From: Microlunatus soli
Lineage (GTDB): Bacteria; Actinomycetota; Actinomycetes; Propionibacteriales; Propionibacteriaceae
Length of the DNA: 64,000 nt
Assembly: GCF_900105385.1 (NCBI RefSeq)
Contig: NZ_LT629772.1
Span: 3,038,001-3,102,000 of the forward strand
Direction of reading: 5' to 3'
Each line of letters opens with the position of its first letter. Within the stretch, counting starts at the first letter, position 1. The notes under the pieces are model-generated. The model was given only the letters and a program-made list of their open reading frames with translations. It was not told the DNA's origin and did not search any database. Below are positions 24,676 to 35,910 of this stretch, one piece after another. A program made the translations under genes and the position numbers.

Positions 24676-25254
24676 ATGGAGCGCGATGCCGAAGCCACGC
24701 GGCGCCGGCTGCTGCTGGCCGCACGGGATGAGTTCTCGCACTACGGCGTCGCAGGCGCCCGGGTGGATCGCATTGCCGCGGCAGCGCGCGCGAGCAAGGC
24801 TCAGATCTACCACTACTTCGGCAGCAAGAAGGCGCTCTTCGATGCCGTGATCGCGACGGTGATCGCTGAGGGCGTCGACGATCTGCCGACCGAACCCGAG
24901 GATCTCCCCCAGTACGCGGGCCGATTGCACGATTGGTACCGGGAGAGGCCCTGGGTCCAGCGCCTGGCGATGTGGCAGCGGCTCGAGCGTGGGCCCGATG
25001 ACTGTGGCCTGCTCGGCGCAATCATCACAGCCCACGCTGGGATGGCGGGCAGCATCGCTCGTGCGCAGGACGGCGGTCTGACTTCCGGACGATTCAGTGC
25101 GGAAGAACTGTCGGCGCTGGTCGTCCACCTATCGACGCTGTGGTCGACGGCTCCGCCGGCCGACGATCCGACGGCGCACGAGACGCGGAGCGCGAAACGG
25201 CAGCGCGACATGATCGTCCGAGCGGTGGCGGCCTTGATGGTTCCCCCGCATTGA
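24676..25254 (+). CDS. TetR family transcriptional regulator
   Basis: 192 residues. The N-terminal helix-turn-helix is clear: TRRRLLLAARDEFSHYGVAGARVDRIAAAARASKAQIYHYFGSKKALFDAV (residues 8-58), with the TetR signature YHYFGSKKALF. The C-terminal ligand domain includes a Trp-rich stretch (DWYRERPWVQRLAMWQRLERGPDDC) that may form the ligand pocket. No obvious target gene is adjacent: the region upstream is empty and downstream is parA. It may be autoregulatory or act elsewhere. Located between rsmG and parA, where most relatives have nothing. Confidence 0.85.
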   Translation: MERDAEATRRRLLLAARDEFSHYGVAGARVDRIAAAARASKAQIYHYFGSKKALFDAVIATVIAEGVDDLPTEPEDLPQYAGRLHDWYRERPWVQRLAMWQRLERGPDDCGLLGAIITAHAGMAGSIARAQDGGLTSGRFSAEELSALVVHLSTLWSTAPPADDPTAHETRSAKRQRDMIVRAVAALMVPPH

Positions 25255-25524
25255 ACCTCAGATTCTCGGTGGCTTGCGCAACGAACTCGTGACTCGGAGA
25301 AGGAGAGCGGGGGCGGTCGCCGAGGCGGGCGGAGTACGACCGGTACGGACGATCTCACCGTGGTTGCGGTCCGACTCCGACAAGGAGAAGGCTTGGTTGG
25401 GGGCCTGAGGTACCTGCCCTGATGGAGATGTCGGGGTGCTTGGGAGCGCCCCCGCCGGGTCGTCAGTGGTGTCTTGTAGCGTTACCTCGTACCCGCCGGT
25501 CGGGCGGCTGACGAGCGAGGATTG

Positions 25525-28283
<2,759 letters not shown>

Positions 28284-28287
<4 letters not shown>

Positions 28288-29309
28288 GCAACACCGCACC
28301 TCGAGGCCTCGGCCGCGGGTTGAGTCAACTCATCCAGCGCTCCGAACCACGGCCCGACGATCCGTCCGATGCCGAGACGACCACGGGTAGCGGAGCACCC
28401 GCCGGAGGTTCGCCCGACGCCGGCCCGTCGCAGGACGGGCGCTCGCCGGCCGCCGAGCCGTCGAGTGTCACTACGGAGTATCAGGTGCCGGAGGGGGCGT
28501 ACTTCGCGGAGTTGCCGATCGCGAGTATCCGGCCCAATCCGCGGCAACCGAGGACCGTCTTCGACGAGGACGAGCTGAACGAGCTGGTCGACTCGATCAC
28601 CGAGGTCGGGCTGCTGCAGCCGATCGTCGTACGCCCCGTCGACGGCCCCGAGGACGACGCCGCGGCCGGCTACGAGCTGGTCATGGGCGAGCGGCGGTGG
28701 CGGGCCTCGCAAGCAGCGAAGCTGGACACCATCCCCGCCATCGTGCGGCGGACCGAAGAAGCCGACCTGTTGCGCGACGCGCTGCTCGAGAATCTGCACC
28801 GCAGCCAGCTGAATCCGTTGGAGGAAGCAGCTGCGTACCAGCAGATGCTGGAGGACTTCGGTTGCTCGCAAGAGGAGTTGGCGCAGCGTATCAAGCGTTC
28901 CCGGCCGCAGATCTCGAACACCATCCGGTTGCTCCGGCTACCGCCGACCGTTCAGCGCCGGGTTGCTGCCGGTGTCCTGAGTGCAGGGCACGCCCGCGCT
29001 TTGCTGATGGTCGAGGACCAGGCCGGCCAGGAGCGACTCGCGCAACGGGTTGTCGCCGAGGGGCTGTCAGTGCGGGCGGTCGAGGAGCTGGTGACGCTGG
29101 GCGAGGGCAGTGCCGACGACCAGCAGGGCCGGCGAGCGAAGGCCCGACGGACACCGTCGCCACGAGCCACGGAGATCGCTGATCAGCTGTCCGATCAGCT
29201 GGAGACCCGGGTCCGGGTCGACCTCGGTCGATCTCGCGGCAAGATCACCATCGATTTCGCGACCGAAGAGGACATGGAGCGGATCGTCGATCTGATCCGT
29301 CCAAGGTGA
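28284..29309 (+). CDS. parB: Chromosome partitioning protein ParB (parS-binding CTPase)
   Basis: 341 residues. The N-terminal LGRGLSQLIQR is the ParA-contact peptide; then a disordered linker. The CTPase motifs follow: PNPRQPR, GYELVMGERRWRAS and NLHRSQLNPLEEAAAYQ; then the helix-turn-helix CSQEELAQRIKRSRPQISNTIRLL, and a C-terminal dimer domain (TRVRVDLGRSRGKITIDFATEEDMERIVDLI). It spreads from parS as a CTP-dependent clamp. Start shares ATGA with the parA stop. The nearby parS sites sit within parA and downstream of this gene. Confidence 0.95.
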
Positions 29310-29326
29310 TCAAGCTATGAACCAGT

Positions 29327-29369
29327 TAAGCCATTTGTCGACAAACTGATTCGTTGTTTTAAAGGCTTA
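29327..29369 (+). terminator. Possible terminator of the parAB operon
   Basis: Outer stem TAAGCC/GGCTTA (29327-29332, 29364-29369) surrounds the palindrome TTTGTCGACAAA (29334-29345), with TTGTTTT just before the second outer arm. AT-rich context and position 17 nt after the parB stop support termination, but the stem is weak. Confidence 0.35.
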
Positions 29370-30256
29370 TTTGCGAGGGGATAGGTGTAGGTCGGCCGGG
29401 TCGGATCTCACCATCCGACGCGATCCAGGGGCGATTCCTCGGTGGTTGGTGAGCGAGTCGACGCGGGCGAGTTGGCCCGCAGCGTGGTGTTGCAGGGGCT
29501 ACTGCGCGAGGCCCCGGCACACCGTGCGCCGCATCGGCCTCGGATCACGTGGCCCGGCAAGCGCCTCCTCCGATGCGCCACAGCACGCACCTGGACGCCG
29601 TTCGCTGGGTCCGAGAAGCACCACCCTCCGGGCGACCGGCTGGAGCGAACACCCGTAGGCAGGTCGACGCTCGGCCGGGCCGTGCATCCATCAGGTTGCC
29701 TTCAGTGGCATGTGCGCCGCGTGCCGGCCGGCAGCAGGCGCAGGTCGTGTCGTTGTGCTTGGCCGAGGATTGACGTCTCGCCGGCCGGGCCCGATTGACC
29801 AATCACGACCGACCACGGCCGGTGTCAGTCACCTCGCTGATGCTGAAAAGTCGGTCGACGACCACCGGGCGTGATCATCATCGGCGGGACAGCGGTGAAC
29901 CCGATCCGTGTCGAGCGACGGGGATTCGGGCAGGTGTTGCGGGCAAGCCCGCTGTGCCGGCCGCGGGACTTGACCGAGACGGTTGATGCCAACCGGGTGG
30001 TTCGCCGCAACTCTCTCGGTCAGCCGGCGGAGCGTGCGTGCCCGTGGCCGACAGCGCCGCAAAGATGGCGATCGGGCCGGGTTCGAAGCGGGTGGACGGC
30101 TCGGTCCGACCCGGGGATGATCTGGCGGCCGCAATGCGCGGATCAGCGATCCGGACATCCTGACGTTCGGTGCAGGGGAGGCTCTGGGACTCCCGCGTTT
30201 CGCCGGCCCGAGCAGATCGGCCCCTGCAGAACCGGACGCGTCCCACCGGACGGCAC

Positions 30257-30272
30257 CGTTCCACGTGGAACG
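30257..30272. other. parS-like site 4 (intergenic)
   Basis: CGTTCCACGTGGAACG is a perfect 16-bp palindrome resembling parS with two symmetric changes (TTCCACGTGGAA core). It lies 8 nt before the end of the DUF3817 gene. Confidence 0.6.
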
Positions 30273-30279
30273 GCTGAGC

Positions 30280-30633
30280 TCAGGATTCCGGTTGGCCCGC
30301 CGGAAGGTCGTCCCCGGCCTCATTCTCGAAGTCGGCGATCCGAAGCCGGGCGTCCTTGGTGGCGAAGTGCTCGGCGACGAACGTGACGAACGGGACCGTG
30401 CCGGCCAGGGCGATCACGATGATCCGCCACCACGGCCAGCGCACCCGGCGGCCCAGGTCGACTGCGGTGATGATCAGGATCATGTAGAGCCAGCCGTGGG
30501 CCACGCCGGCGACACTGACCAGACGGTCGTCATGGGCGAAGCGATCCAGCGGCACCCCGATACACATCAGGATGATCAGCAGGACCCCGACGATGTAGGC
30601 CATCACCCGATACCGGACCAGCGCACCACGCAT
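30280..30633 (-). CDS. DUF3817 family membrane protein
   Basis: 117 residues with three helices: about 10-27 (MAYIVGVLLIILMCIGVPL), 40-62 (VAGVAHGWLYMILIITAVDLG) and 70-92. The pattern RYRVMAYIVGVLL...DRLVSVAGVAHGWLYMIL is typical of the DUF3817 family (small actinobacterial membrane proteins of unknown function, also with YdzA). A cytoplasmic acidic tail ends the protein. The ATG at 30633 was chosen over upstream Thr/Ser-rich frame because TAGAGT lies 7 nt before it. Downstream of SURF1 on the same strand, with 10 nt between them. Confidence 0.75.
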   Translation of the reverse strand: MRGALVRYRVMAYIVGVLLIILMCIGVPLDRFAHDDRLVSVAGVAHGWLYMILIITAVDLGRRVRWPWWRIIVIALAGTVPFVTFVAEHFATKDARLRIADFENEAGDDLPAGQPES

Positions 30634-30640
30634 GACTACT

Positions 30641-30646
30641 ACTCTA
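30641..30646 (-). promoter_or_regulatory. -10 hexamer of a leaderless promoter
   Basis: TAGAGT on the minus strand, 7 nt before the DUF3817 ATG; it overlaps the end of the SURF1 gene. Confidence 0.4.
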
Positions 30647-31480
30647 TGTCGGAGACGGCATCGCGCCAGCATCGGGATTGCCCCCGGCCGTACGGCCGGC
30701 GGTCTCGGACGCCGACTCGGACTCGCCGTCGGTCCGGTCGCCGTCGTCGTCGCGGACCTCGTCGTCGTCACCGGCGGAGCGGTCATCGGTGAGGTGGTCG
30801 TCGGTGACGTTGCGGCCGAGATCACGTGCCATGCGGACGGCCATCACCACGGCGAACGCGGCGAACACCCACCATTGCAGCGCATAGAAGCCGTTCCGCA
30901 GCCGACCGTGCGAGGTCGGCAACGCGGCGGCGGCCGGCTCCAACGATTGGGCGCGAGCCTCACCGGCGTCCAAGGTCGCGTAGCCGTTGACCAGTTGCAG
31001 CTCCCATTGCTGGGCGAGCGCGGCCAGTGCCACCGTGCTCGGCTCGGCGCTCGGCGCGGCCGCTCGATCGGTGCCCTCGGGTGGCAGTAGTACTCCGGTC
31101 TGAGTCAGGCGCTTCGACGGTGGGGGCGGCGCCGTCTTGCCGGACACGATCCCGCGGACAACCGGGACCGCCCCGCCCTGGGTCAGCCGAAAGGCGGTCA
31201 GCACCCGATAGTAACCGGGTCGATCGGGGATCGCGATGAAGGTTTGGAAGTCGGTGTCGTAGTGGCCGGTGAAGCGGACCGTGCGCCCGTAGGCGTCGCC
31301 GACCTCCTGGCCGGGCCGGGCTACGTCTTCCAGCGTGACCGCGGGCTCGGCCGCCCGGCGTTGTGCTTCTTCCCGGCCCTGGGCGTTGTAGACACTGAGC
31401 TGCCAGACGCCGAGGCTCACCATCACCCCGGCCAACACGAGGCCGAGCAACACCACGGCGATCTGCTTCAGCACGGTCAT
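30644..31480 (-). CDS. SURF1-family cytochrome oxidase biogenesis protein
   Basis: 278 residues. Two membrane helices: near 6-27 (IAVVLLGLVLAGVMVSLGVWQL, with the SURF1 GxWQL motif) and about 200-220 (FYALQWWVFAAFAVVMAV). The intervening extracellular beta domain contains GRTVRFTGHYDTDFQTFI, VLTAFRLTQGGAVPVVRGIV (the SURF1 LVNRGWV-like strand) and NGYATL. It helps assembly of heme-copper oxidases. The C-terminus is an acidic cytoplasmic tail of about 55 residues (TDDHLTDDRSAGDDDEVRDDDGDR). Likely start as given. Confidence 0.82.
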   Translation of the reverse strand: MTVLKQIAVVLLGLVLAGVMVSLGVWQLSVYNAQGREEAQRRAAEPAVTLEDVARPGQEVGDAYGRTVRFTGHYDTDFQTFIAIPDRPGYYRVLTAFRLTQGGAVPVVRGIVSGKTAPPPPSKRLTQTGVLLPPEGTDRAAAPSAEPSTVALAALAQQWELQLVNGYATLDAGEARAQSLEPAAAALPTSHGRLRNGFYALQWWVFAAFAVVMAVRMARDLGRNVTDDHLTDDRSAGDDDEVRDDDGDRTDGESESASETAGRTAGGNPDAGAMPSPT

Positions 31481-31542
31481 GACGCACCCATCAAACCAGG
31501 CACCTCAAGGCCCCCGACCCGCGGCCGGCAGGCAGGGCCGGC

Positions 31543-32562
31543 TCAGCGGTCGTGACGGTTCCCGACCGAAGCACCGGACGCGCTCCCGGGGCGAGACCCG
31601 ACGGAGGTCCGCACGCCGCGTTCCCAGGCGTTGCGGACCAGGTCGGCGCTGATCGTTCCCAGGTCCCATCCGGCCGCCTCGACGGCCAGCGGGAGGGCCG
31701 AGGTCTCGGTCATCCCGGGAGCGACATTGGCCTCCAGAAAGTACGGGCGGCCGTCGGCAGCGACGATCAGGTCGGTACGGGACAGGTCGGCGAGCCCGAG
31801 CAGCCGGTGGACCGTCAGCGCCGTGTCGGCGGCACGGTCGGCGACCTCGTCGGGCAGCTGGGCCGGGCAGATGAAGCGGGTCCGACCCGCGGTGTAGCGG
31901 GCGGCGTAGTCGTAGATCCCGGACTCCGGCTGGATCTGCACAGCGGGCAGCGCCTCAGGTCCGGATCCGCGGTCGATCACGGCGACGGTGATCTCGGTGC
32001 CGTCCACGAAGCTCTCCACCACCGCGACCTGACCGTAGGCATAGGCGGCAACCATCGCCGCCGGCAGCTGTTCGGCCGACGTCACCTTCGTACAGCCCAG
32101 GGCCGAGCCGCCCTTGGCCGGCTTGACCATCATCGGGAAGCCCAGTTGATCACCCAGCGCACGGACCAGGCTGGCGGCACCGAGCTCGCGGAACGTCTCG
32201 TGCGGCAACGCGATCTGTGCCGGTGTCGGCACGCCGGCGTCGGCGATCACCCGGGTCGCGATCGACTTGTCGAACGTCATCCGGGACGCCGACGCAACGG
32301 CGCCGACGAAGGGCACGTCGAGCAGCGACAACACCTCGCGCAGTGAGCCGTCCTCACCGGCCTCGCCGTGCAGCAACGGGAACACGACCACCTCGCCGGC
32401 CCGCTCCAGCTGATCGACCAGGGTGGAGTCCGCGTCGGTCTCGATAACGTCCAGACCCTGGCCGCGCAACGCCTGGGCCACCCGACGTCCGGAGCGGAGC
32501 GAGACCTCCCGTTCGTGGGACAGCCCACCGGCCAGCACGACGACGCTGGACGGACCGTTCAT
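31543..32562 (-). CDS. D-alanine--D-alanine ligase family protein (ATP-grasp)
   Basis: 339 residues, standard length. VVVLAGGLSHEREVSLRSG at the N-terminus (the Ddl G-G-x-S-x-E-x-x-V-S motif), LHGEAGEDGSLREVLSLLDVPFVG in the middle, then VKPAKGGSALGCTKV and the C-terminal ATP-grasp motif RTDLIVAADGRPYFLEANVAPGMTETS. It makes D-Ala-D-Ala for peptidoglycan. The window has no second copy, but a housekeeping ddl may lie elsewhere, so this could be a paralog. ATG at 32562 with a GAGGT just upstream. Next to an aminotransferase, which might supply D-amino-acid or lysine chemistry (inference). Confidence 0.85.
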   Translation of the reverse strand: MNGPSSVVVLAGGLSHEREVSLRSGRRVAQALRGQGLDVIETDADSTLVDQLERAGEVVVFPLLHGEAGEDGSLREVLSLLDVPFVGAVASASRMTFDKSIATRVIADAGVPTPAQIALPHETFRELGAASLVRALGDQLGFPMMVKPAKGGSALGCTKVTSAEQLPAAMVAAYAYGQVAVVESFVDGTEITVAVIDRGSGPEALPAVQIQPESGIYDYAARYTAGRTRFICPAQLPDEVADRAADTALTVHRLLGLADLSRTDLIVAADGRPYFLEANVAPGMTETSALPLAVEAAGWDLGTISADLVRNAWERGVRTSVGSRPGSASGASVGNRHDR

Positions 32563-32672
32563 CAGTACCTCATTCCAAGATCAACAACGGCTGATCGCTC
32601 GGACCATGATCAATATCGGACGGCAGCCGGATCCACGAGTCGATCATCGGCCGGCGGTTCCGAGAACCATGA

Positions 32673-34007
32673 TCATTTCTGATCGGGACCGGGCGCCTCG
32701 TAGGGCTGCACGGAGTGCTGACTGCGAGGATTGGCGAAGACCTCGTTGATCGAGAGCTCGTGGTTCATCACTTCACCGAGTCGCCGGGTTCCCTCGATGA
32801 TCGCCTCCGGTGTCGGCAAACAGTAGGACAGCCGGATGTGCCGGGTGCCGAGACCGTCGGCGTAGAACGCATTCCCCGGGACGTAGGCGACCCGTGCGGA
32901 GACGGCACGAGGAAGCATCGCCTCGGCGTCCAGCTCCGGTGGAATCGTCAACCAGACAAAGAATCCGCCCTCCGGACGGGTCCAGGAGGTGCTCGCCGGG
33001 AGGTGTGCCTCGAGTCCGGCGAGCATCGCGTCGCGGCGTTCCCGGTAGAGGGCGTTGAACTTCTTGATCTGCCCGCGCCAGTCGTAGTCCTGCAGGTAGG
33101 CCGAGACGGTGTACTGGGAGAAGATCGGCGGACACAGGGTCGCCGATTCCTGGGCCAGCACCAGCTTCTCCTTGATCGCGTGCGGCGCCAACACCCAGCC
33201 GATCCTGAAGCCGGGGGCGAAGGTCTTGGAGAAGGTGCCCAGGTAGACCACACCGTCGGAGTCCAACGAGCGGATCGCCGGCACCGGATCGCGGTCGAAG
33301 CCGAGCAGGCCGTACGGGTTGTCCTCCACGATCAGGATCCCTGCCTCGGCACAGATCTGCTGGATCTGCTGGCGGCGCTGCATCGTCTGGCTGATGCCGG
33401 CCGGGTTGTGGAAGTTCGGGATCGTGTAGAGGAACTTGATCCGCCGGCCGGCCGCTCTGCCGGCGGTGATCGCTTCCTGCAGCGCGACCGGGTCGAGACC
33501 ATGATCATCCATCGCGACGTGGCTGACCTCGGTCTGGTAGGTCCGGAAGACTCCGAGCGCGCCGACATAGCTCGGCGCCTCGCAGAGCACTACGTCGCCG
33601 GGATCGCAGAAGATCTGGGTGAGCAGCGTCAGCCCTTGCTGTGAGCCGACCGAGACGAGCACGTCGTCGGGGCTGGCGGCGATACCCTCGACCGCCATCA
33701 CCTCGCAGATCTGCTCGCGGAGCAATGGCTCGCCCTGGCCGGAGCCGTACTGCATCGCCCGCTGGCCCTGCTCGACGATCAGTCGACCGACGGTGTCGCC
33801 GATCGCGTCCAACGGCAGATCGGCGAGGTTGGGCATCCCACCGGCGAGTGAGACGACCTCCGGCCGATTGGCGACGGCGAACAGCGCCCGGACCGCCGAT
33901 GCGGACATCTGGTGGGTGCGCTCGGCATAGCTGCCGACGTACGGATCGAGTCGGGTGTCTCGTGGCGCCGGGACACCGGATCGATCGGGGAGGGGCCGCG
34001 TGGTCAC
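32673..34007 (-). CDS. PLP-dependent aminotransferase, class I/II
   Basis: 444 residues from GTG 34007. Fold-type I aminotransferase resembling the 2-aminoadipate/MocR-domain group: VVSLAGGMPNLADLPLD near the N-terminus, QYGSGQGEPLLREQICE, the Asn/Asp pocket FLYTIPNFHNPAGIS and ILIVEDNPYGLLGFD, PLP-lysine motif GTFSKTFAPGFRIGWVLAP, and C-terminal Arg IRLSYCLPT. Substrate unknown. There is no N-terminal GntR domain, so it is not a regulator. The start was placed after the Val/Pro-repeat frame; GGTGGA lies just before the GTG. A structured inverted repeat sits in the promoter region. Confidence 0.85.
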   Translation of the reverse strand: MTTRPLPDRSGVPAPRDTRLDPYVGSYAERTHQMSASAVRALFAVANRPEVVSLAGGMPNLADLPLDAIGDTVGRLIVEQGQRAMQYGSGQGEPLLREQICEVMAVEGIAASPDDVLVSVGSQQGLTLLTQIFCDPGDVVLCEAPSYVGALGVFRTYQTEVSHVAMDDHGLDPVALQEAITAGRAAGRRIKFLYTIPNFHNPAGISQTMQRRQQIQQICAEAGILIVEDNPYGLLGFDRDPVPAIRSLDSDGVVYLGTFSKTFAPGFRIGWVLAPHAIKEKLVLAQESATLCPPIFSQYTVSAYLQDYDWRGQIKKFNALYRERRDAMLAGLEAHLPASTSWTRPEGGFFVWLTIPPELDAEAMLPRAVSARVAYVPGNAFYADGLGTRHIRLSYCLPTPEAIIEGTRRLGEVMNHELSINEVFANPRSQHSVQPYEAPGPDQK

Positions 34008-34052
34008 TCCACCACGATAAGTGCCGGACAGTGATCTCGGCGGCGGCGCCCC

Positions 34053-34136
34053 GACCAATGAAACGACCAGTGAAACGACCGGTGGCGCGACCGGTGACAC
34101 AACCGGGAACACGACGGGCCTGACGGTCCCGGACAC
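34053..34136. repeat. Degenerate 12-bp tandem repeat, seven units
   Basis: Units such as GACCAATGAAAC, GACCAGTGAAAC, GACCGGTGGCGC and GACCGGTGACAC follow each other at exact 12-bp spacing from 34053. Lies in the promoter region between the aminotransferase and the 64-residue gene. Confidence 0.6.
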
Positions 34137-34164
34137 GACCCTGTCGCCCGGGGTCTTGGCTGAA

Positions 34165-34254
34165 CCTGAATCCACCGATCTGCCGCTACTGCGCGCCCCC
34201 GATCGATGCACCCGTCTGCTGCCGCTCGCTACGCCGCAGATCGGTGGATTCAGG
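34165..34254. repeat. Inverted repeat with 19-bp arms (90-bp span)
   Basis: CCTGAATCCACCGATCTGC (34165-34183) and its exact reverse complement at 34236-34254 are separated by 52 nt. It lies in a divergent promoter region, so it is not a terminator for a known gene. Confidence 0.8.
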
Positions 34255-34301
34255 CTGAAACTGATCACACCCGGACAGCGCGAGAACTGTCAGCACCTCA
34301 C

Positions 34302-34307
34302 TACGAT
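34302..34307 (+). promoter_or_regulatory. -10 hexamer of a leaderless promoter
   Basis: TACGAT, 7 nt before the ATG at 34315. Confidence 0.45.
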
Positions 34308-34314
34308 GGGCAGC

Positions 34315-34509
34315 ATGAGTCAGGCACGGGTGTGGAATCCGCCGGCTCGGCGGGCAGTGCGCTGGACGCTCTGGCTGGCCGCCGGAATCACCTTCGGGAT
34401 CCTGGCCGGGTTCGCGGCCGGACTCTCCCAGCCCCGCCGAGAACCCGGAGTCGGCGGGTTCGGCGATGCCGGGCGACGAGATGATCGTGCGAAGGACCCC
34501 CGCCGATGA
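34315..34509 (+). CDS. Small single-helix membrane protein
   Basis: 64 residues: MSQARVWNPPARRAVRWTLW, then a helix at about 20-40 (LAAGITFGILAGFAAGL) and a polar C-terminal tail. It overlaps the GNAT gene by 4 nt (ATGA), so both come from one message. An upstream in-frame Thr-rich extension (to 34021) is formed by the tandem repeat and is rejected. Function unknown. Confidence 0.6.
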   Translation: MSQARVWNPPARRAVRWTLWLAAGITFGILAGFAAGLSQPRREPGVGGFGDAGRRDDRAKDPRR

Positions 34510-35216
34510 GCGCGCCACGGTACCGCCCGCTGACGCCGAGCACCCTCAGCCAGATCGCCGACCCCTGCGAGCACTGCGGTTTCGGGTTCACCCGGCGCGC
34601 GCGCACCGATCACTTCGGACGGGCTGACGAGCGGATGCCGCAGTGGCTGACCGAGGTCACCGACCTGTGGGGCAGTTGTGGTGTCTCCGCCCAGCTCGGC
34701 GGCGAGATCACCGGCTATCTGACCTATGCGCCGGCCGAACTGGTCGCCGAGGTGGCGTTGCCGGCGTTGGGGGGCAGTTCGGCTGACGCCTTCAGCGAGG
34801 ACGCAGCGGTGCTGGTCAACGTTTCGGTCTGCCGGGCCTACCGCGGCCGCGGGATCGGCAAGGAACTGGTCCGTACGGCGATCGCGCAGTTGCACCGCAG
34901 GCAGGTCGGCCTGGTCGAGGTGATCGGCACCTTCGGCACGCCGGCGCTACCGCATGCCGACGGCCGTGACGCCGCGATGACGCTGCTGCCGGTGCGCTTC
35001 TGGCAGGCGGTCGGCTTCCGGATCGTCCGCCCGCATCCGATCACGCCGACCTTGCGGCTGGACATCGCCGGTACCGTCCGCTGGCGGCCGGACCTGGCCG
35101 CTGCCTGGTCGCGACTGACCCATCTGGTCAAACAACCCGGCCCGGCGCAGCCCGCCGGCTTCCAACGCCGTACGACGAATTCGCCCGATACCCGTCGCCT
35201 GACCCCCGCCGCCTGA
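34506..35216 (+). CDS. GNAT family N-acetyltransferase
   Basis: 236 residues. The acetyl-CoA motif is VSVCRAYRGRGIGKELVRTAIAQL at about 108-131 (R/Q-x-x-G-x-G/A). The N-terminus has Cys/His-rich ADPCEHCGFGFTRRARTDHFGRAD, which could be a metal-binding or substrate loop, and the C-terminus has a DUF-like extension (LPVRFWQAVGFRIVRPHPITPTLRLDI). A GNAT protein of similar length is conserved near parB and the thioredoxin genes in mycobacteria; this may be its orthologue. Substrate unknown. The stop codon lies inside the first unit of a tandem repeat. Confidence 0.75.
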   Translation: MSAPRYRPLTPSTLSQIADPCEHCGFGFTRRARTDHFGRADERMPQWLTEVTDLWGSCGVSAQLGGEITGYLTYAPAELVAEVALPALGGSSADAFSEDAAVLVNVSVCRAYRGRGIGKELVRTAIAQLHRRQVGLVEVIGTFGTPALPHADGRDAAMTLLPVRFWQAVGFRIVRPHPITPTLRLDIAGTVRWRPDLAAAWSRLTHLVKQPGPAQPAGFQRRTTNSPDTRRLTPAA

Positions 35217-35282
35217 GATCGCCCGCCTGAGATCGCCCGCCTGAGATCGCCCGCATGAGATCGCCCGACTGAGATCGAACGG
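35213..35282. repeat. 14-bp tandem repeat, five units
   Basis: CTGAGATCGCCCGC at 35213-35226, 35227-35240 and 35241-35254, then ATGAGATCGCCCGA and CTGAGATCGAACGG. The GNAT stop codon TGA falls in the first unit. Confidence 0.85.
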
Positions 35283-35325
35283 GCGCCGACGGCCGCCGAG
35301 GAACGGGCCGTGGCAAGCTCGGAGC

Positions 35326-35823
35326 ATGACCAATCCCGCACCCGCACCGACCGGCGGCTCAGATCAGGACCGGAACACGGCCGGGCAGTCGAGCAACCTG
35401 CGCAGCGTGACGATCGAACGGACCAGCAAGGGCAGCTACACCGCAATCAACGAGCGCGGTGGCACGATCTCGGTCGGCAGCGGCGGCGAGGAGTTCACTC
35501 CGGTCGAGTTGCTGTTGGCCGCGATCGCCGCCTGCAGCGCGATCGATGTGGACTTCATCACCGGCAAGCGGTCCGAACCGACGACCTTCAGCGCCACGGC
35601 GTCGGGAAACAAGATTGCCGACGAGCAGGGCAATCGGCTGACCGATCTGTTGCTGGACTTCGACGTCAGCTTCCCCGACGACGAGGGCGGCCGGAAGGCC
35701 GAAGAGGTGTTGCGGCGTTCGATCAAGCAGTCCCATGATCGGCTCTGCACGGTCGGCCGTACCGTCGAGGTCGGTACGCCGATCGCCGACAGCCTGCGCG
35801 GCGAGCCCGTCACCGGAGCCTGA
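35326..35823 (+). CDS. OsmC-family peroxiredoxin-like protein
   Basis: 165 residues. A polar N-terminus of about 25 residues precedes the OsmC domain: GSGGEEFTPVELLLAAIAACSAIDVDFITGK with Cys70, and the second thiol HDRLCTVGRTVEVG with Cys141, the two OsmC/Ohr catalytic cysteines. These proteins reduce organic hydroperoxides or serve in osmotic stress. It starts with ATG 35326, likely from its own promoter within the repeat-bearing gap. Adjacent to the hexuronate operon but not part of it. Confidence 0.85.
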   Translation: MTNPAPAPTGGSDQDRNTAGQSSNLRSVTIERTSKGSYTAINERGGTISVGSGGEEFTPVELLLAAIAACSAIDVDFITGKRSEPTTFSATASGNKIADEQGNRLTDLLLDFDVSFPDDEGGRKAEEVLRRSIKQSHDRLCTVGRTVEVGTPIADSLRGEPVTGA

Positions 35824-35864
35824 TCGCCGACCCCACGGCCGAACCCTGGACCGCTGGAAACTCG

Positions 35865-35880
35865 TGGCAAACGCTTGCCA
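35865..35880. promoter_or_regulatory. LacI-type operator of the hexuronate operon
   Basis: TGGCAAACGCTTGCCA, 14 of 16 positions symmetric, with the central CG typical of LacI-family operators (T-G-G-C-A-A-N4-T-T-G-C-C-A). It overlaps the expected -35 zone of the promoter whose -10 is at 35899-35904, so a repressor bound here would block transcription. The regulator is not in the window. Confidence 0.7.
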
Positions 35881-35898
35881 AACCGTTCCTGGCCTGCC

Positions 35899-35904
35899 TA
35901 GCGT
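35899..35904 (+). promoter_or_regulatory. -10 hexamer of a leaderless promoter
   Basis: TAGCGT, 6 nt before the GTG at 35911 of the hexuronate operon. Confidence 0.45.
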
Positions 35905-35910
35905 TCTGCG

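Larger units (their letters stand above)
29310..30279. other. 970-nt gap downstream of parB, AT-rich start and parS
   Basis: No gene is recognised; the overlapping open frames on both strands have random composition. The first 65 nt are the most AT-rich in the region: they hold a 12-bp palindrome TTTGTCGACAAA (29334-29345) inside a TAAGCC/GGCTTA stem (29327-29332, 29364-29369), which may terminate parAB. A parS site lies at 30257-30272. The remainder might contain a decayed gene. Confidence 0.5.

Noticed and set aside
29829-30323. Minus-strand open frame in the gap after parB
   Set aside because: No domain pattern, Arg/Pro/Ser-rich, and overlapped by an equally open plus-strand frame.
34008-34268. 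Val/Pro-rich N-terminal extension of the aminotransferase
   Set aside because: It reads through the repeat region; the GTG at 34007 has a ribosome-site-like GGTGGA and the catalytic domain is complete without it.
34021-34314. In-frame Thr-rich upstream extension of the small membrane gene
   Set aside because: It is a translation of the 12-bp tandem repeat and the inverted repeat; a leaderless start at 34315 is better supported.
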